DNA from: JBCDBD01 sp039184335
GTDB taxonomy: Bacteria; Bacteroidota; Bacteroidia; Flavobacteriales; Flavobacteriaceae
Length of the DNA stretch: 64,000 nucleotides
NCBI GenBank assembly: GCA_039184335.1
Contig: JBCDBD010000007.1
Span: 48,474 to 112,473 of the forward strand
Direction: 5' to 3'
Shown here: positions 25,931 to 34,745 of the stretch, one piece after another
How positions within the stretch are numbered: position 1 is the first letter of the stretch
How the letters are laid out: each line of letters opens with the position of its first letter
The notes under the pieces: generated by a model
Seen by the model: the letters and a program-made list of their open reading frames with translations, nothing else
What the model was told of the DNA's origin: nothing
The model's database searches: none
Translations under genes and position numbers: made by a program

Positions 25931-27026
25931 TTATGCCTCTTTTTGTCCCATCATCATTAAGTATGATTTTAAGAACACATCAATTTCACCATCCATGACG
26001 GCGTCGACGTTACCCGTTTCCTCGGCCGTTCGTACATCTTTTACCAATTTATAGGGATGCATGACGTAATTTCGTATTTGTGACCCCCATTCGATCTTCA
26101 TTTTTGAGGATTCAATTTCTTGGCGGGCCTCCTGTTTTTTTCGCAGCTCAATTTCATACAACTGTGATTTCAACATTTTTAAGGCTGTGGCCCTGTTATC
26201 GTGCTGTGATCTGGAGTCAGAACACGAAATTTGTATCCCGGTCGGCTTGTGTACAAGCTGCACCTTGGTTTCTACTTTGTTCACATTTTGTCCACCTGCA
26301 CCACTTGAACGGGCAGTGGTAATCTCAATATCTGCAGGATTTACTTCAATTTCTATGGAATCATCAACCAACGGATATACATAAACTGATGCAAATGAGG
26401 TGTGGCGTTTCGCATTGCTATCAAAAGGCGATATACGTACCAGACGATGTACCCCGTTTTCTCCTTTCAGCCACCCAAAGGCAAAATCGCCTTCGATTTG
26501 CAGAGTAACTGTCTTGATGCCTGCGACATCACCTTCTTGATAATTCAACTCTTTGACGGTATAGTTATTTTTTTCACTCCACATCAAATACATGCGCATG
26601 AGCATTGCGGCCCAGTCACAACTTTCTGTTCCTCCAGCACCGGCAGTGATCTGGAGCACTGCGGTCAGTTCATCCCCTTCATCAGAAAGCATGTTTTTAA
26701 ATTCTAGCTTCTCAAGGGCATCGACCGCTTTGGCATATTGGTTTTCAACATCGTTTTGACTGGCTTCACCTTCTTGCAAGAATTCAAGTAAAACCTCCAA
26801 ATCAGTTACTAGGGTCTTGGCCGTATCAAAGTCATCAACCCACTTTTTTTTTGATTTGATGGATTTCATCTGTTGCTGTGCCTCTTGGGGATTGTCCCAA
26901 AACCCGGGAACCAGGGTTTTTTCCTCTTCATTCTCTATTTCTATGAGCTTGGCATCAATGTCAAAGATACCTCCTTAACGCACCAAGGCGCTCAATAAGA
27001 CCCTTCTGTTGATCTGTGGTCACCAT
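25931..27026 (-). CDS. prfB: Peptide chain release factor 2, programmed +1 frameshift
   Basis: RF2 recognises UAA and UGA and triggers peptide release. The reading frame is split: 21 codons from ATG 27026 to CTT (26966-26964), then an in-frame TGA (26963-26961), then, after a +1 slip, 343 codons from 26962. Total about 364 residues, the normal family length; reading only the downstream ORF from 26869 would drop the first part. The catalytic SSGAGGQNVNKVETKV (GGQ) and stop-recognition RISPFDSN (SPF) are both present. The shift makes RF2 regulate its own synthesis. Confidence 0.93.
26960..26975 (-). promoter_or_regulatory. RF2 programmed frameshift site
   Basis: On the minus strand the sequence reads AGGAGGTATCTTTGAC: a Shine-Dalgarno-like AGGAGG, then TAT, the slippery CTT and the TGA stop, followed by C, exactly the arrangement of the classic RF2 recoding site. 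A strong SD-like element here is notable in a genome whose genes show almost none. Confidence 0.93.
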
Positions 27027-27069
27027 CACTGAATTTTTATGCTAAAATACATTGTCTGTTCGAGAAAAT

Positions 27070-27924
27070 CTATTGTTGAGACATTCTAAACTCAACAGAA
27101 TGCGAAGTTGTATTCCTACCAGTGGTGTAGACCACTCCCTTTAAAGGGGAACAATCAGCATAATCGATTCCATGGCATACCTTGATATGGTTGTCAGCCA
27201 CCAAAATATCATTGGTGGGGTCAAAACCGATCCATCCCCCATTCGGCACATAGGCCTCTGCCCAGGCATGCATCTGCGAATCACCAAAATATCCATTTCC
27301 TTGGTGTAGGTAACCAGAGACATAGCGAGCGGGAATGTCGTAATGACGCGCAATGGCCACAAAAAGGTGTGTAAAGTCTTGGCATACCCCATGCCGTTTT
27401 TCAATAATATCCTGTAATGGGGTATCTATGTTGGTCACCCCGACTTTAAAATACAGGTGAATGTAAACCCAATGGTTCAATTCTTGCAGGTTTTCAAAAA
27501 TGGATCTACTTCGATCAAAAATGAAAATCGAGACAAATGGTTCAGGCAGGTATGTATATTTTGTTTTTCTCAGATAGATTTCGTTTTGGGCCTTAAACCC
27601 CAAGTCTTCCAACTCTTGGTAATCTAGTGCGATATCGTTGTTCAATACGAAATCAAAGGGGTTGATCGCTTTTTTGAGTACCAGAAAAGATACTTCGAAA
27701 TCTGCACGCTTGAAATTATCCTTGGTTTGTACTTGCAATGAATTGAATCTTAGTCCATTGAGTGACATATGTTGCTTGATGGCCAAATTTGATTCCATTT
27801 TCCAACGAACCAACTGTTGGGTTGTATTGGTCTCAGGAAGTATCATAAACTGCCATAATGCCCCTTTGGCCAGAGTATCATATGTATTGTGGGCAGTGTA
27901 GACGATGGTATATGCTGAGGCCAT
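27070..27924 (-). CDS. Transglutaminase-like cysteine protease-fold protein
   Basis: 284 residues. The catalytic triad of the transglutaminase/peptidase fold is complete: Cys181 (GVCQDFTHLF), His219 (MHAWAEAY) and Asp235 (WIGFDPTN). The first 150 residues form a beta-rich N-terminal domain usual in this group. No signal peptide. It is the last gene of an operon with alpha-E and circularly permuted ATP-grasp proteins, a set known from many bacteria and predicted to make or modify a peptide. It could hydrolyse or transfer amide bonds made by the ATP-grasp partner. Confidence 0.88.
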   Translation of the reverse strand: MASAYTIVYTAHNTYDTLAKGALWQFMILPETNTTQQLVRWKMESNLAIKQHMSLNGLRFNSLQVQTKDNFKRADFEVSFLVLKKAINPFDFVLNNDIALDYQELEDLGFKAQNEIYLRKTKYTYLPEPFVSIFIFDRSRSIFENLQELNHWVYIHLYFKVGVTNIDTPLQDIIEKRHGVCQDFTHLFVAIARHYDIPARYVSGYLHQGNGYFGDSQMHAWAEAYVPNGGWIGFDPTNDILVADNHIKVCHGIDYADCSPLKGVVYTTGRNTTSHSVEFRMSQQ

Positions 27925-27962
27925 AAAAAAAGAAGAACAACGCGCTAATTATAAGCAATACA

Positions 27963-28910
27963 TTAATAGTTGAAAAATTCCACTTCCATTTTCTTTGAAA
28001 CCTGAAATAACTGCCCTAAAATATAATCGATAAAGAACTTGACGTCTTTTTCAATGTCTTCTACATTCATAAACTCAATTTCAGATCTTAGCTTTCCCGC
28101 TAAAAAAGCCGTGGAGTTCTTTTTTGGATTTTTATCCAAATCCAAGGTATGAAGATGGCGGCAAACCTGATTTAGACTGTTCATCACCGATCGTGGACAG
28201 TTACCGTTTAGCACCAAAAACTCCAAGGTTGATAAAATGTTTGGGGATTTACGGTAGAAGCGTCGCATCATATCGTATGACTCTGCACATTTTAAAAGGG
28301 TAGACCATTCAAAACTGTTTCCCATTTTATTTCCATAACTGTGTTGGGCCGAAAGGGCATCATGGTACTTGGCATTTATAATCCGGATGATCTGGGTGGC
28401 CCGCTCAATATTTAGCCCCAGCATTATTATTGAATACACCTCATCATGCAGCAATGTGCCCCGCAATTTACCCCTAAGTATGGCTGTACGTTCGGTAATG
28501 TTGATGGTGTAGTCATAAAGCCCTTGTCTCACAAAATAATCTTGGTCGTAATTGAGCACAAAATGATAGAACTTGTTGATTGCTTCATAAAGTTCTGTCG
28601 AAATGAGATCCCTTGCACTATTGGCATTTTCGCGGGCGACCCTAATATTATTGCTTATGGAGTAATCCTTGTCTAGATTGAGCCCAATATTGAACAGTAC
28701 ATTTTTCTCATCCAGTACTTTTTTGGAATCATTCTCAGGTTCCCCTATCATGAACAAAAAGGAGCGCAGTACAAATTGACGGGATTGTGACAACTCGTTT
28801 GGTGCATCTAAAGAAGAGAAATAGTTGACATGGAGGTACCTCGCAATATGCTCAGAACGTTCAATATATCGACCCATCCAAAAAAGGTTGTTGGCTACCC
28901 TAGCTAGCAT
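27963..28910 (-). CDS. Alpha-E domain protein
   Basis: 315 residues, all-helical with no signal peptide. The beginning MLARVANNLFWMGRYIERSEH is the family hallmark. Conserved YDYTINITERTAILRGKL and LEFLVLNGNCPRSVMN follow. The alpha-E family has no solved reaction; it almost always lies beside circularly permuted ATP-grasp and transglutaminase genes, as here. It starts two bases before the ATP-grasp stop, so translation is probably coupled. The residues 130-250 carry most of the conserved charged positions and may form the active cleft. Confidence 0.9.
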   Translation of the reverse strand: MLARVANNLFWMGRYIERSEHIARYLHVNYFSSLDAPNELSQSRQFVLRSFLFMIGEPENDSKKVLDEKNVLFNIGLNLDKDYSISNNIRVARENANSARDLISTELYEAINKFYHFVLNYDQDYFVRQGLYDYTINITERTAILRGKLRGTLLHDEVYSIIMLGLNIERATQIIRIINAKYHDALSAQHSYGNKMGNSFEWSTLLKCAESYDMMRRFYRKSPNILSTLEFLVLNGNCPRSVMNSLNQVCRHLHTLDLDKNPKKNSTAFLAGKLRSEIEFMNVEDIEKDVKFFIDYILGQLFQVSKKMEVEFFNY

Positions 28911-28911
28911 A

Positions 28912-30384
28912 CTATTCGTCTTTTTTTAGTACCCAAGTATCTTTTGAGCCCCCGCCTTGTGATGAATTGACCACTAGATTACCTTCTTTGAGAGCTACCC
29001 GTGTCAGCCCCCCCTTGAGTACAAATTCTTGGTCCTTTCCTAAAAGCGTAAATGTGCGGAGGTCGATATGACGCTGTTCAAAAGATGCTTTTTCATCAAT
29101 ATAGGTAGGATGTACGGAAAGCGACAATATCGGTTGTGCCACATATTTTCTAGGATTTTGCTCGATTTGTGCCTGTACCTGTTTTATTTGCGATTGGGTC
29201 AACTGGTTGCCAATTGAAATGCCATATCCTCCTGCTTCGTCCACTGGTTTGACCACTAACTTGTCCACATTTTCCAATACATATTTCAACTCGTCAGCAT
29301 TACTGCAACGATATGTGTGTACATTGTTCAATATGGGTTCTTCGCCTAGATAATAGTTGATGATGTCGGGCATATAGGTGTAGACCGCCTTATCGTCGGC
29401 AACCCCCGTTCCTGGGGCATTGGCAAGACAGACATTGCCTTTTTGATAGGCCGCAAAGAGCCCGGGAACACCTAAAGTCGAATCTGCCTTAAACTCGAAG
29501 GGATCTAAAAAAAGATCATCAATGCGCCTATAGATGACATCCACTCTTTCTGGCCCGTTGATGGTCTTCATGTACACAAAATCGTTTTCAACGAACAGAT
29601 CTCTTCCTTCAACAAGTTCTACTCCCATGGCTTTTGCCAAATAGGAATGTTCATAATAGGCAGAGTTGAACATGCCAGGCGTAATGACCACACAGTTGGG
29701 CATGTCAACACCTTTTGGTTTAACGCTTTCCAAAATTTGAAGAAGGTTTTCTGCATAATCAGTCACCGTGAATGCATTGTAATGGTTAAAAACACCAAAA
29801 AGGGCCCTTTTTAAAGCAGTACGGTTACAGATGACATAGCTGACACCCGATGGACAACGGATGTTATCTTCCAAAACATAATAGTTGCCATCTGCATGTT
29901 TAATGATATCAGTACCAGAGATATGGTTATAGACGCCACCGGGTGGCTGAACACCCATCATTTGGTGCAGGTAATTTGATGAAGACGAAAGCAGTTCTAA
30001 AGGCACTACTTTATCCTTTATGATATGTTTATCATGGTAGATGTCTGTAAGAAAAAGATTCAAGGCCCTGCTTCGTTGAATGGCACCTGATTCAATAATT
30101 TTCCACTCTTTGGCATCGATTATCCTTGGGAACAGGTCAAATGGAAAAATCTTCTCTTGGGCCTTTTCATCTTCATAGACCTGAAATGTGATGCCCTGGT
30201 TAAAAAAGGAAGCTTTTGCCTTATTGTTTCGATTCACATAATCGTCGATGGAATGCTCACCATAGAGCTTGAAAAGTATTTCATAAATTGATTTTACCTT
30301 GCCGTCTTCATGAAAAACCTCGTCAAAAAGTTCAGGCTTACGGTTGTAAGAAGCAAAAAGGGAGTGATTTGGTCCAGTGTTCAT
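28912..30384 (-). CDS. Circularly permuted type-2 ATP-grasp protein
   Basis: 490 residues, cytosolic. The family features are visible: GVQPPGGVYNHISGTDI (about 140), YVLEDNIRCPSGVSYVICNR, DVIYRRIDDLFLDPFEF (about 275), GDE-like NAPGTGVADDKAVYTYMP, and VVKPVDEAGGYGISIGNQL (about 385, glycine-rich ATP contact). ATP-grasp enzymes join a carboxylate to an amine via an acyl phosphate. The type-2 permuted group is predicted to form amide bonds in unknown peptides. It is the first gene of the three-gene operon. The intergenic 30385-30570 region holds both its promoter and that of the divergent metalloprotease; no clear consensus was found. Confidence 0.9.
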   Translation of the reverse strand: MNTGPNHSLFASYNRKPELFDEVFHEDGKVKSIYEILFKLYGEHSIDDYVNRNNKAKASFFNQGITFQVYEDEKAQEKIFPFDLFPRIIDAKEWKIIESGAIQRSRALNLFLTDIYHDKHIIKDKVVPLELLSSSSNYLHQMMGVQPPGGVYNHISGTDIIKHADGNYYVLEDNIRCPSGVSYVICNRTALKRALFGVFNHYNAFTVTDYAENLLQILESVKPKGVDMPNCVVITPGMFNSAYYEHSYLAKAMGVELVEGRDLFVENDFVYMKTINGPERVDVIYRRIDDLFLDPFEFKADSTLGVPGLFAAYQKGNVCLANAPGTGVADDKAVYTYMPDIINYYLGEEPILNNVHTYRCSNADELKYVLENVDKLVVKPVDEAGGYGISIGNQLTQSQIKQVQAQIEQNPRKYVAQPILSLSVHPTYIDEKASFEQRHIDLRTFTLLGKDQEFVLKGGLTRVALKEGNLVVNSSQGGGSKDTWVLKKDE

Positions 30385-30570
30385 CTATAATGAAAATGTA
30401 GTTGTTTTTTAAGGAAAAAACAATGCCATATTGCTAAAAATTCACGGTTTAAGTAGCGTTTAGGCAATTCTTGGGCAATTATAATGTCAAATTTTCAGTA
30501 ATGGCAATTCCGGATTTCCAGTTTTTTGAAGTTTTGCTTTTTGGTTATTTTTAGGGGATAATCAAACACT

Positions 30571-32970
30571 ATGAAAAATTGCATACTTTCTGTTTTCCTT
30601 CTAACCCTTGGCTCCCTTTTTTCACAGACATTTGAAAAGACCAAAAACTTTCAAAAATTCAATGGGTTCTTCAATTTTTACTACGATGACCTTTCAGACA
30701 AGATCTATCTTCAGGTTGATGCACTTGAAAGGGAATTTCTTTATGTATATTCATTGAGCAGTGGTATTGGTAGCAATGATATCGGGTTGGATCGTGGGCA
30801 GTTGGGCAACGAACAAGTGGTCTATTTTAAAAAGGCAGGTACCAAACTTTTACTGGTTCAGCCCAATCTCAGATTTAGGGCGTTGACCGAAAACGAACTG
30901 GAACGAAAATCGGTAGAACAGGCCTTTGCCAATTCTGTATTGTTCGGGTTTACGATTGAAGAAGAAGCTAAGGGGAGCTATTTGATCGACATCACCGATT
31001 TTTTGATGCAAGATGCCCATGGGGTATCAGCTCGTTTAAAGCGCACTGAACAGGGCACATACCACTTGGACCGATCTAAAAGTGCCTTCGCCTTGGACCG
31101 GACCAAGGCATTTCCTAAAAACACAGAATTCGATGTGACCCTGACTTTTAAAGGAGAGGCCAAGGGCACTTACATACGATCGGTAGCTCCAAACCCTGGT
31201 CTGGTTACCGTTGCACAGCACCATTCGTTGATTGCGTTGCCCGACGATGGCTATAAAATGCGAAAATTTGACCCCAGATGTGGCTCATATCCCTTTTCAT
31301 ATTATGATTACGCCACTCCTGTGCAAGAACCCATATTAAAACGTTTTGTAACGCGGCATCGTCTTCAAAAGAAAGATCCGGGCGCAACGGTCAGTGAAGC
31401 TGTCGAACCTATTGTCTATTACTTGGACAATGGGACCCCTGAACCGGTTCGCTCAGCTCTTTTAGATGGCGGGCGTTGGTGGAACCAAGCTTTTGAAGCC
31501 ATTGGTTATAAAGATGCCTTTCAGTTAAAGATATTGCCCGATGATGCCGACCCCATGGATGTACGCTACAATGTCATCCAATGGGTACACCGTTCGACCC
31601 GTGGTTGGAGCTATGGCAGTAGTATAACCGATCCCCGTACCGGTGAAATCATTAAGGGGCATGTCAGTTTAGGCAGTCTTCGTATCCGTCAAGACTTTAT
31701 GATAGCGCAAGCTTTGATGAATAGGCCCTTTGCAGAAAGTGATACCAATTATGAACCCATGCTTGAGTTGGCCTTGGCCCGAATACGGCAGCTTTCGGCA
31801 CATGAAATTGGCCATACACTGGGTTTTGCCCATAATTTTGCGGCGAGTACCAATGGTAGGGCTTCCGTAATGGATTATCCACATCCCCAATTTACGCTAA
31901 ACGGTTCCCAGATCGATTTTTCAGGAGCCTATGATACTGGAATTGGCGAATGGGACAAAGTTACCGTTGCCTATTCATACACTGATTTTGAGAATGATAT
32001 GGATGAGACTGTTGCACTTGACAAAATCTTGGCAGGTGCCCATAACCAGGGGCTCCGTTACATCTCTGACCAAGATGCACGACCGATGGGTGGGGCACAT
32101 GCTTTGGCCCATTTATGGGACAATGGAAAAAGTGCGAGTCAAGAGCTTGACGAGGTACTGCGGCTACGTAGAGTGGCCATTGCCAATTTCTCTATTGACA
32201 ATATTCGAAAAGGAGATACCAATTCCATGTTGGAAGATGTATTTGTACCGCTCTATTTTTTTCACAGGTACCAAACCGAGGCCGTAGTAAAGCTCATAGG
32301 TGGTCTAGATTACAATTACACAACCAAAGGTGACGGGCAACATACCGTCTTGACCCTAGAACGTAAGATACAAGAAGAAGCCCTTCAATCATTTTTACAG
32401 ACCATTGCACCAGAGACATTGGCGATTCCTGAGGATAAACTGGCTTTGTTTCCACCCCGTAGTATCGGTTATGCGCGTACCCGCGAATCCTTTAAAGGAA
32501 AAACAGGGGTTGCCTTTGATCCGTTTGGGGCGGCAGAGACTGCGAGCAAAATGAGCCTGTCCTTACTTTTCCATCCACATCGGGCCAATCGGCTGATCCA
32601 ACAAAAAGCACTGGATGATGGGCAATTGGGCTTGAAAGAGGTGGTAAACTTGGTGTTGGACCAGACCATAAAAGCCAAAAAGGGGAAAGGATATTTGGGC
32701 AATATCCAAAAAATCATAAACTGGCAAGCCATTCAAGAGATGATGTACCTTGCCGGCAACAAAGAAAGCTTTCCCCAAGTTACAGAAACAATCTTGTTCG
32801 AAATGATGCGTTTAAAAACCTATTTGTCTGAAAGTCCCGTTGATCCCCATTCCATCATGATAGCCAAAGAGCTTGAGAAATTCATCGGCAACCCAAAAGG
32901 ATACGCCAAAAAGATAGAAGCCCCTAAAATACCCGATGGATCCCCCATCGGTATGGATTGTTTCAACTGA
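30571..32970 (+). CDS. Exported zinc metalloprotease (DUF5117/DUF4953 type)
   Basis: 799 residues with a signal peptide (NCILSVFLLTLGSLFSQ). The catalytic H411-EIGH-415 with third ligand His421 (HEIGHTLGFAHN) is the extended metzincin-type zinc motif. The N-terminal part (about 40-180) is a beta-rich propeptide-like domain, and the long C-terminal part holds a conserved DYPHPQFTL after the zinc site. These large proteins occur widely in Bacteroidota, are predicted secreted proteases and have unknown natural substrates. The gene ends six bases before the threonine aldolase start. Confidence 0.9.
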   Translation: MKNCILSVFLLTLGSLFSQTFEKTKNFQKFNGFFNFYYDDLSDKIYLQVDALEREFLYVYSLSSGIGSNDIGLDRGQLGNEQVVYFKKAGTKLLLVQPNLRFRALTENELERKSVEQAFANSVLFGFTIEEEAKGSYLIDITDFLMQDAHGVSARLKRTEQGTYHLDRSKSAFALDRTKAFPKNTEFDVTLTFKGEAKGTYIRSVAPNPGLVTVAQHHSLIALPDDGYKMRKFDPRCGSYPFSYYDYATPVQEPILKRFVTRHRLQKKDPGATVSEAVEPIVYYLDNGTPEPVRSALLDGGRWWNQAFEAIGYKDAFQLKILPDDADPMDVRYNVIQWVHRSTRGWSYGSSITDPRTGEIIKGHVSLGSLRIRQDFMIAQALMNRPFAESDTNYEPMLELALARIRQLSAHEIGHTLGFAHNFAASTNGRASVMDYPHPQFTLNGSQIDFSGAYDTGIGEWDKVTVAYSYTDFENDMDETVALDKILAGAHNQGLRYISDQDARPMGGAHALAHLWDNGKSASQELDEVLRLRRVAIANFSIDNIRKGDTNSMLEDVFVPLYFFHRYQTEAVVKLIGGLDYNYTTKGDGQHTVLTLERKIQEEALQSFLQTIAPETLAIPEDKLALFPPRSIGYARTRESFKGKTGVAFDPFGAAETASKMSLSLLFHPHRANRLIQQKALDDGQLGLKEVVNLVLDQTIKAKKGKGYLGNIQKIINWQAIQEMMYLAGNKESFPQVTETILFEMMRLKTYLSESPVDPHSIMIAKELEKFIGNPKGYAKKIEAPKIPDGSPIGMDCFN

Positions 32971-32975
32971 TTTTG

Positions 32976-34013
32976 ATGGAGGTAAATTTAATAAGTGATA
33001 CGGTGACCCGACCGACGCCAGGAATGCTCGATGCCATGATGCGGGCCAAAGTTGGTGATGACGTTTTCAAGAATGACCCAACGGTCAACTTACTTGAAGA
33101 AAAAGTGGCCCATTTTTTCGGAATGGAGGCCGCTTTGTTCTTTCCCAGTGGTACCATGACCAATCAGACTGCGATAAAACTACATACCAACCCAGGGGAG
33201 CAACTGATATGCGATACTTATGCACATGTGTATAACTACGAGGGTGGTGGGGTAAGTTTTAACAGTGGTGTCAGCTGTAAATTGATCAACGGCCATCGGG
33301 GCATGATGACGGCGAAACAGGTTGGTGCCGCCATCAATCCACCAGACTTTTACCATAGTCCACTGACCTCTTTGGTATGTATTGAGAACACGACCAATAA
33401 AGGGGGAGGGGCATGTTGGGATTTTCAAGAACTGGAACGTATAAAACAGCTTTGTGAAACAAATCAACTGAAGTACCATTTAGATGGAGCCAGACTTTGG
33501 AATGCCTTGGTCAATAAAAAGGAGTCCCCGAAAAAATATGGTGCACTTTTTGACTCTATCAGTGTGTGCCTCAGCAAGGGATTGGGATGTCCGGTCGGTT
33601 CGGTATTGGTCGGTGATCGACGCTTGATAGATAGGGCCATCAGGGTGCGAAAAGTATTGGGTGGTGGAATGCGACAGGCTGGGTTTTTAGCCGCAGCTGG
33701 CATCTATGCTTTAGAACATCACATCGACAGACTTTCAGAAGACCATGAAAAGGCAAAAGCAATCGGTGAGGTTCTTCAAAAGTTGGAATTTGTCAAAAAA
33801 GTAGAACCTATCGAAACCAATATCATCATCTTCGAAATAGATGAACACCTGCTTGACACAGCCCTGTTTTTAAGGCAATTGAATGAAAATGGAATATCGA
33901 TCATCAGTATGGGGCAAGGCAAACTGCGTATGGTGACCCATTTGGATTATACCGATGAAATGCACAGTTATCTCTTAGGGGTACTTAGCCATAACATATC
34001 GGTGACCACCTAA
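32976..34013 (+). CDS. ltaE: Low-specificity threonine aldolase
   Basis: 345 residues from ATG 32976, six bases after the metalloprotease stop; an ATG at 32958 lies inside that gene. PLP-dependent fold type I enzyme splitting threonine/allo-threonine to glycine and acetaldehyde. Motifs: NLISDTVTRPTPGML start, HVYNYEGGG (His for ring stacking), HLDGARLWNA (Asp that holds the PLP nitrogen) and SVCLSKGLGCPVGS with the PLP lysine. The end overlaps the convergent DUF1508 gene by four bases. Confidence 0.9.
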   Translation: MEVNLISDTVTRPTPGMLDAMMRAKVGDDVFKNDPTVNLLEEKVAHFFGMEAALFFPSGTMTNQTAIKLHTNPGEQLICDTYAHVYNYEGGGVSFNSGVSCKLINGHRGMMTAKQVGAAINPPDFYHSPLTSLVCIENTTNKGGGACWDFQELERIKQLCETNQLKYHLDGARLWNALVNKKESPKKYGALFDSISVCLSKGLGCPVGSVLVGDRRLIDRAIRVRKVLGGGMRQAGFLAAAGIYALEHHIDRLSEDHEKAKAIGEVLQKLEFVKKVEPIETNIIIFEIDEHLLDTALFLRQLNENGISIISMGQGKLRMVTHLDYTDEMHSYLLGVLSHNISVTT

Positions 34014-34315
34014 AGACGGTCGATACTTTTTTTGGTGTTTTTAATGCCATTTTCCATGCCGGCCTCAGAATTGTACAAAAGGCTTTGGCCTATTATGCTA
34101 CCCTCTTTGTTCTTGAAAAGGAACAGGAATTTACCATTATGGTTCGTTTTGCGTTCAAAACAATTGGCGTTTTGAATCAAGTTGGGCAAAGATGAAACTG
34201 TTCTTTCCAATGCCTCCCTTGTTTTGAACACTATACTGTTCAAAAGTATGGTCTCAGCGTTGGACTTCAAGATAAATACGTATTCTCCCTTTTGCTTTTC
34301 CCTAATTTCCACCAT
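34010..34315 (-). CDS. DUF1508 (YegP-like) protein
   Basis: 101 residues made of two similar halves, each with a beta-rich motif of the YegP type (EYVFILKSNAETILLNSIVF and KFLFLFKNKEGSIIGQSLLY, then GIKNTKKS). YegP-like proteins are small soluble proteins of unknown role; the NMR structure of E. coli YegP shows a tandem fold. It converges with and overlaps the threonine aldolase by four bases. No partner is evident. Confidence 0.88.
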   Translation of the reverse strand: MVEIREKQKGEYVFILKSNAETILLNSIVFKTREALERTVSSLPNLIQNANCFERKTNHNGKFLFLFKNKEGSIIGQSLLYNSEAGMENGIKNTKKSIDRL

Positions 34316-34363
34316 AATTGTTCAAATACGCACACTTCATATGTTGTAGCACCAAGGTGTCGA

Positions 34364-34690
34364 TTATTTAAATAGCGAATCCATACCAGGAATATTGGGC
34401 ATCCCTTCTTTTGCCACAGCCGCTAATTCAGTCTCATTTACACGGGTTGCCGATGCAATGGCTTTATTGAGCGTAATGATCAAATAATCTTCCAACTGCT
34501 CCTTATCTGTCAGCAGCGAAGGATCTATGGTTATTGCTTTTAGCTCCCTGTTGGCTGTCAATGAGACTTTTACAAGTCCATCTGTTGATACCTCGTCAAT
34601 GATGACCGAGTTCAACCGCTCTTTGGTTGCCTTTACTTTTTCTTGGGTTTCCTTAAGTTTTCCCATCATTCCCATCAAATCTCCAAACAT
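34364..34690 (-). CDS. YbaB/EbfC nucleoid-associated protein
   Basis: 108 residues with the family layout: an N-terminal helix (MFGDLMGMMGKLKETQEKVK), a beta core (VSLTANRELKAITIDPSLL) and a C-terminal helix. YbaB proteins form dimers that bind DNA without sequence preference and often lie next to dnaX/recR; neither is here. The C-terminal tail (KEGMPNIPGMDSLFK) is usual for the Bacteroidota members. Confidence 0.9.
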   Translation of the reverse strand: MFGDLMGMMGKLKETQEKVKATKERLNSVIIDEVSTDGLVKVSLTANRELKAITIDPSLLTDKEQLEDYLIITLNKAIASATRVNETELAAVAKEGMPNIPGMDSLFK

Positions 34691-34745
34691 TGTATTTATT
34701 TAAGTTTAACAACTTAAAATTACTAAATTGTCCAAAATCAAATAA

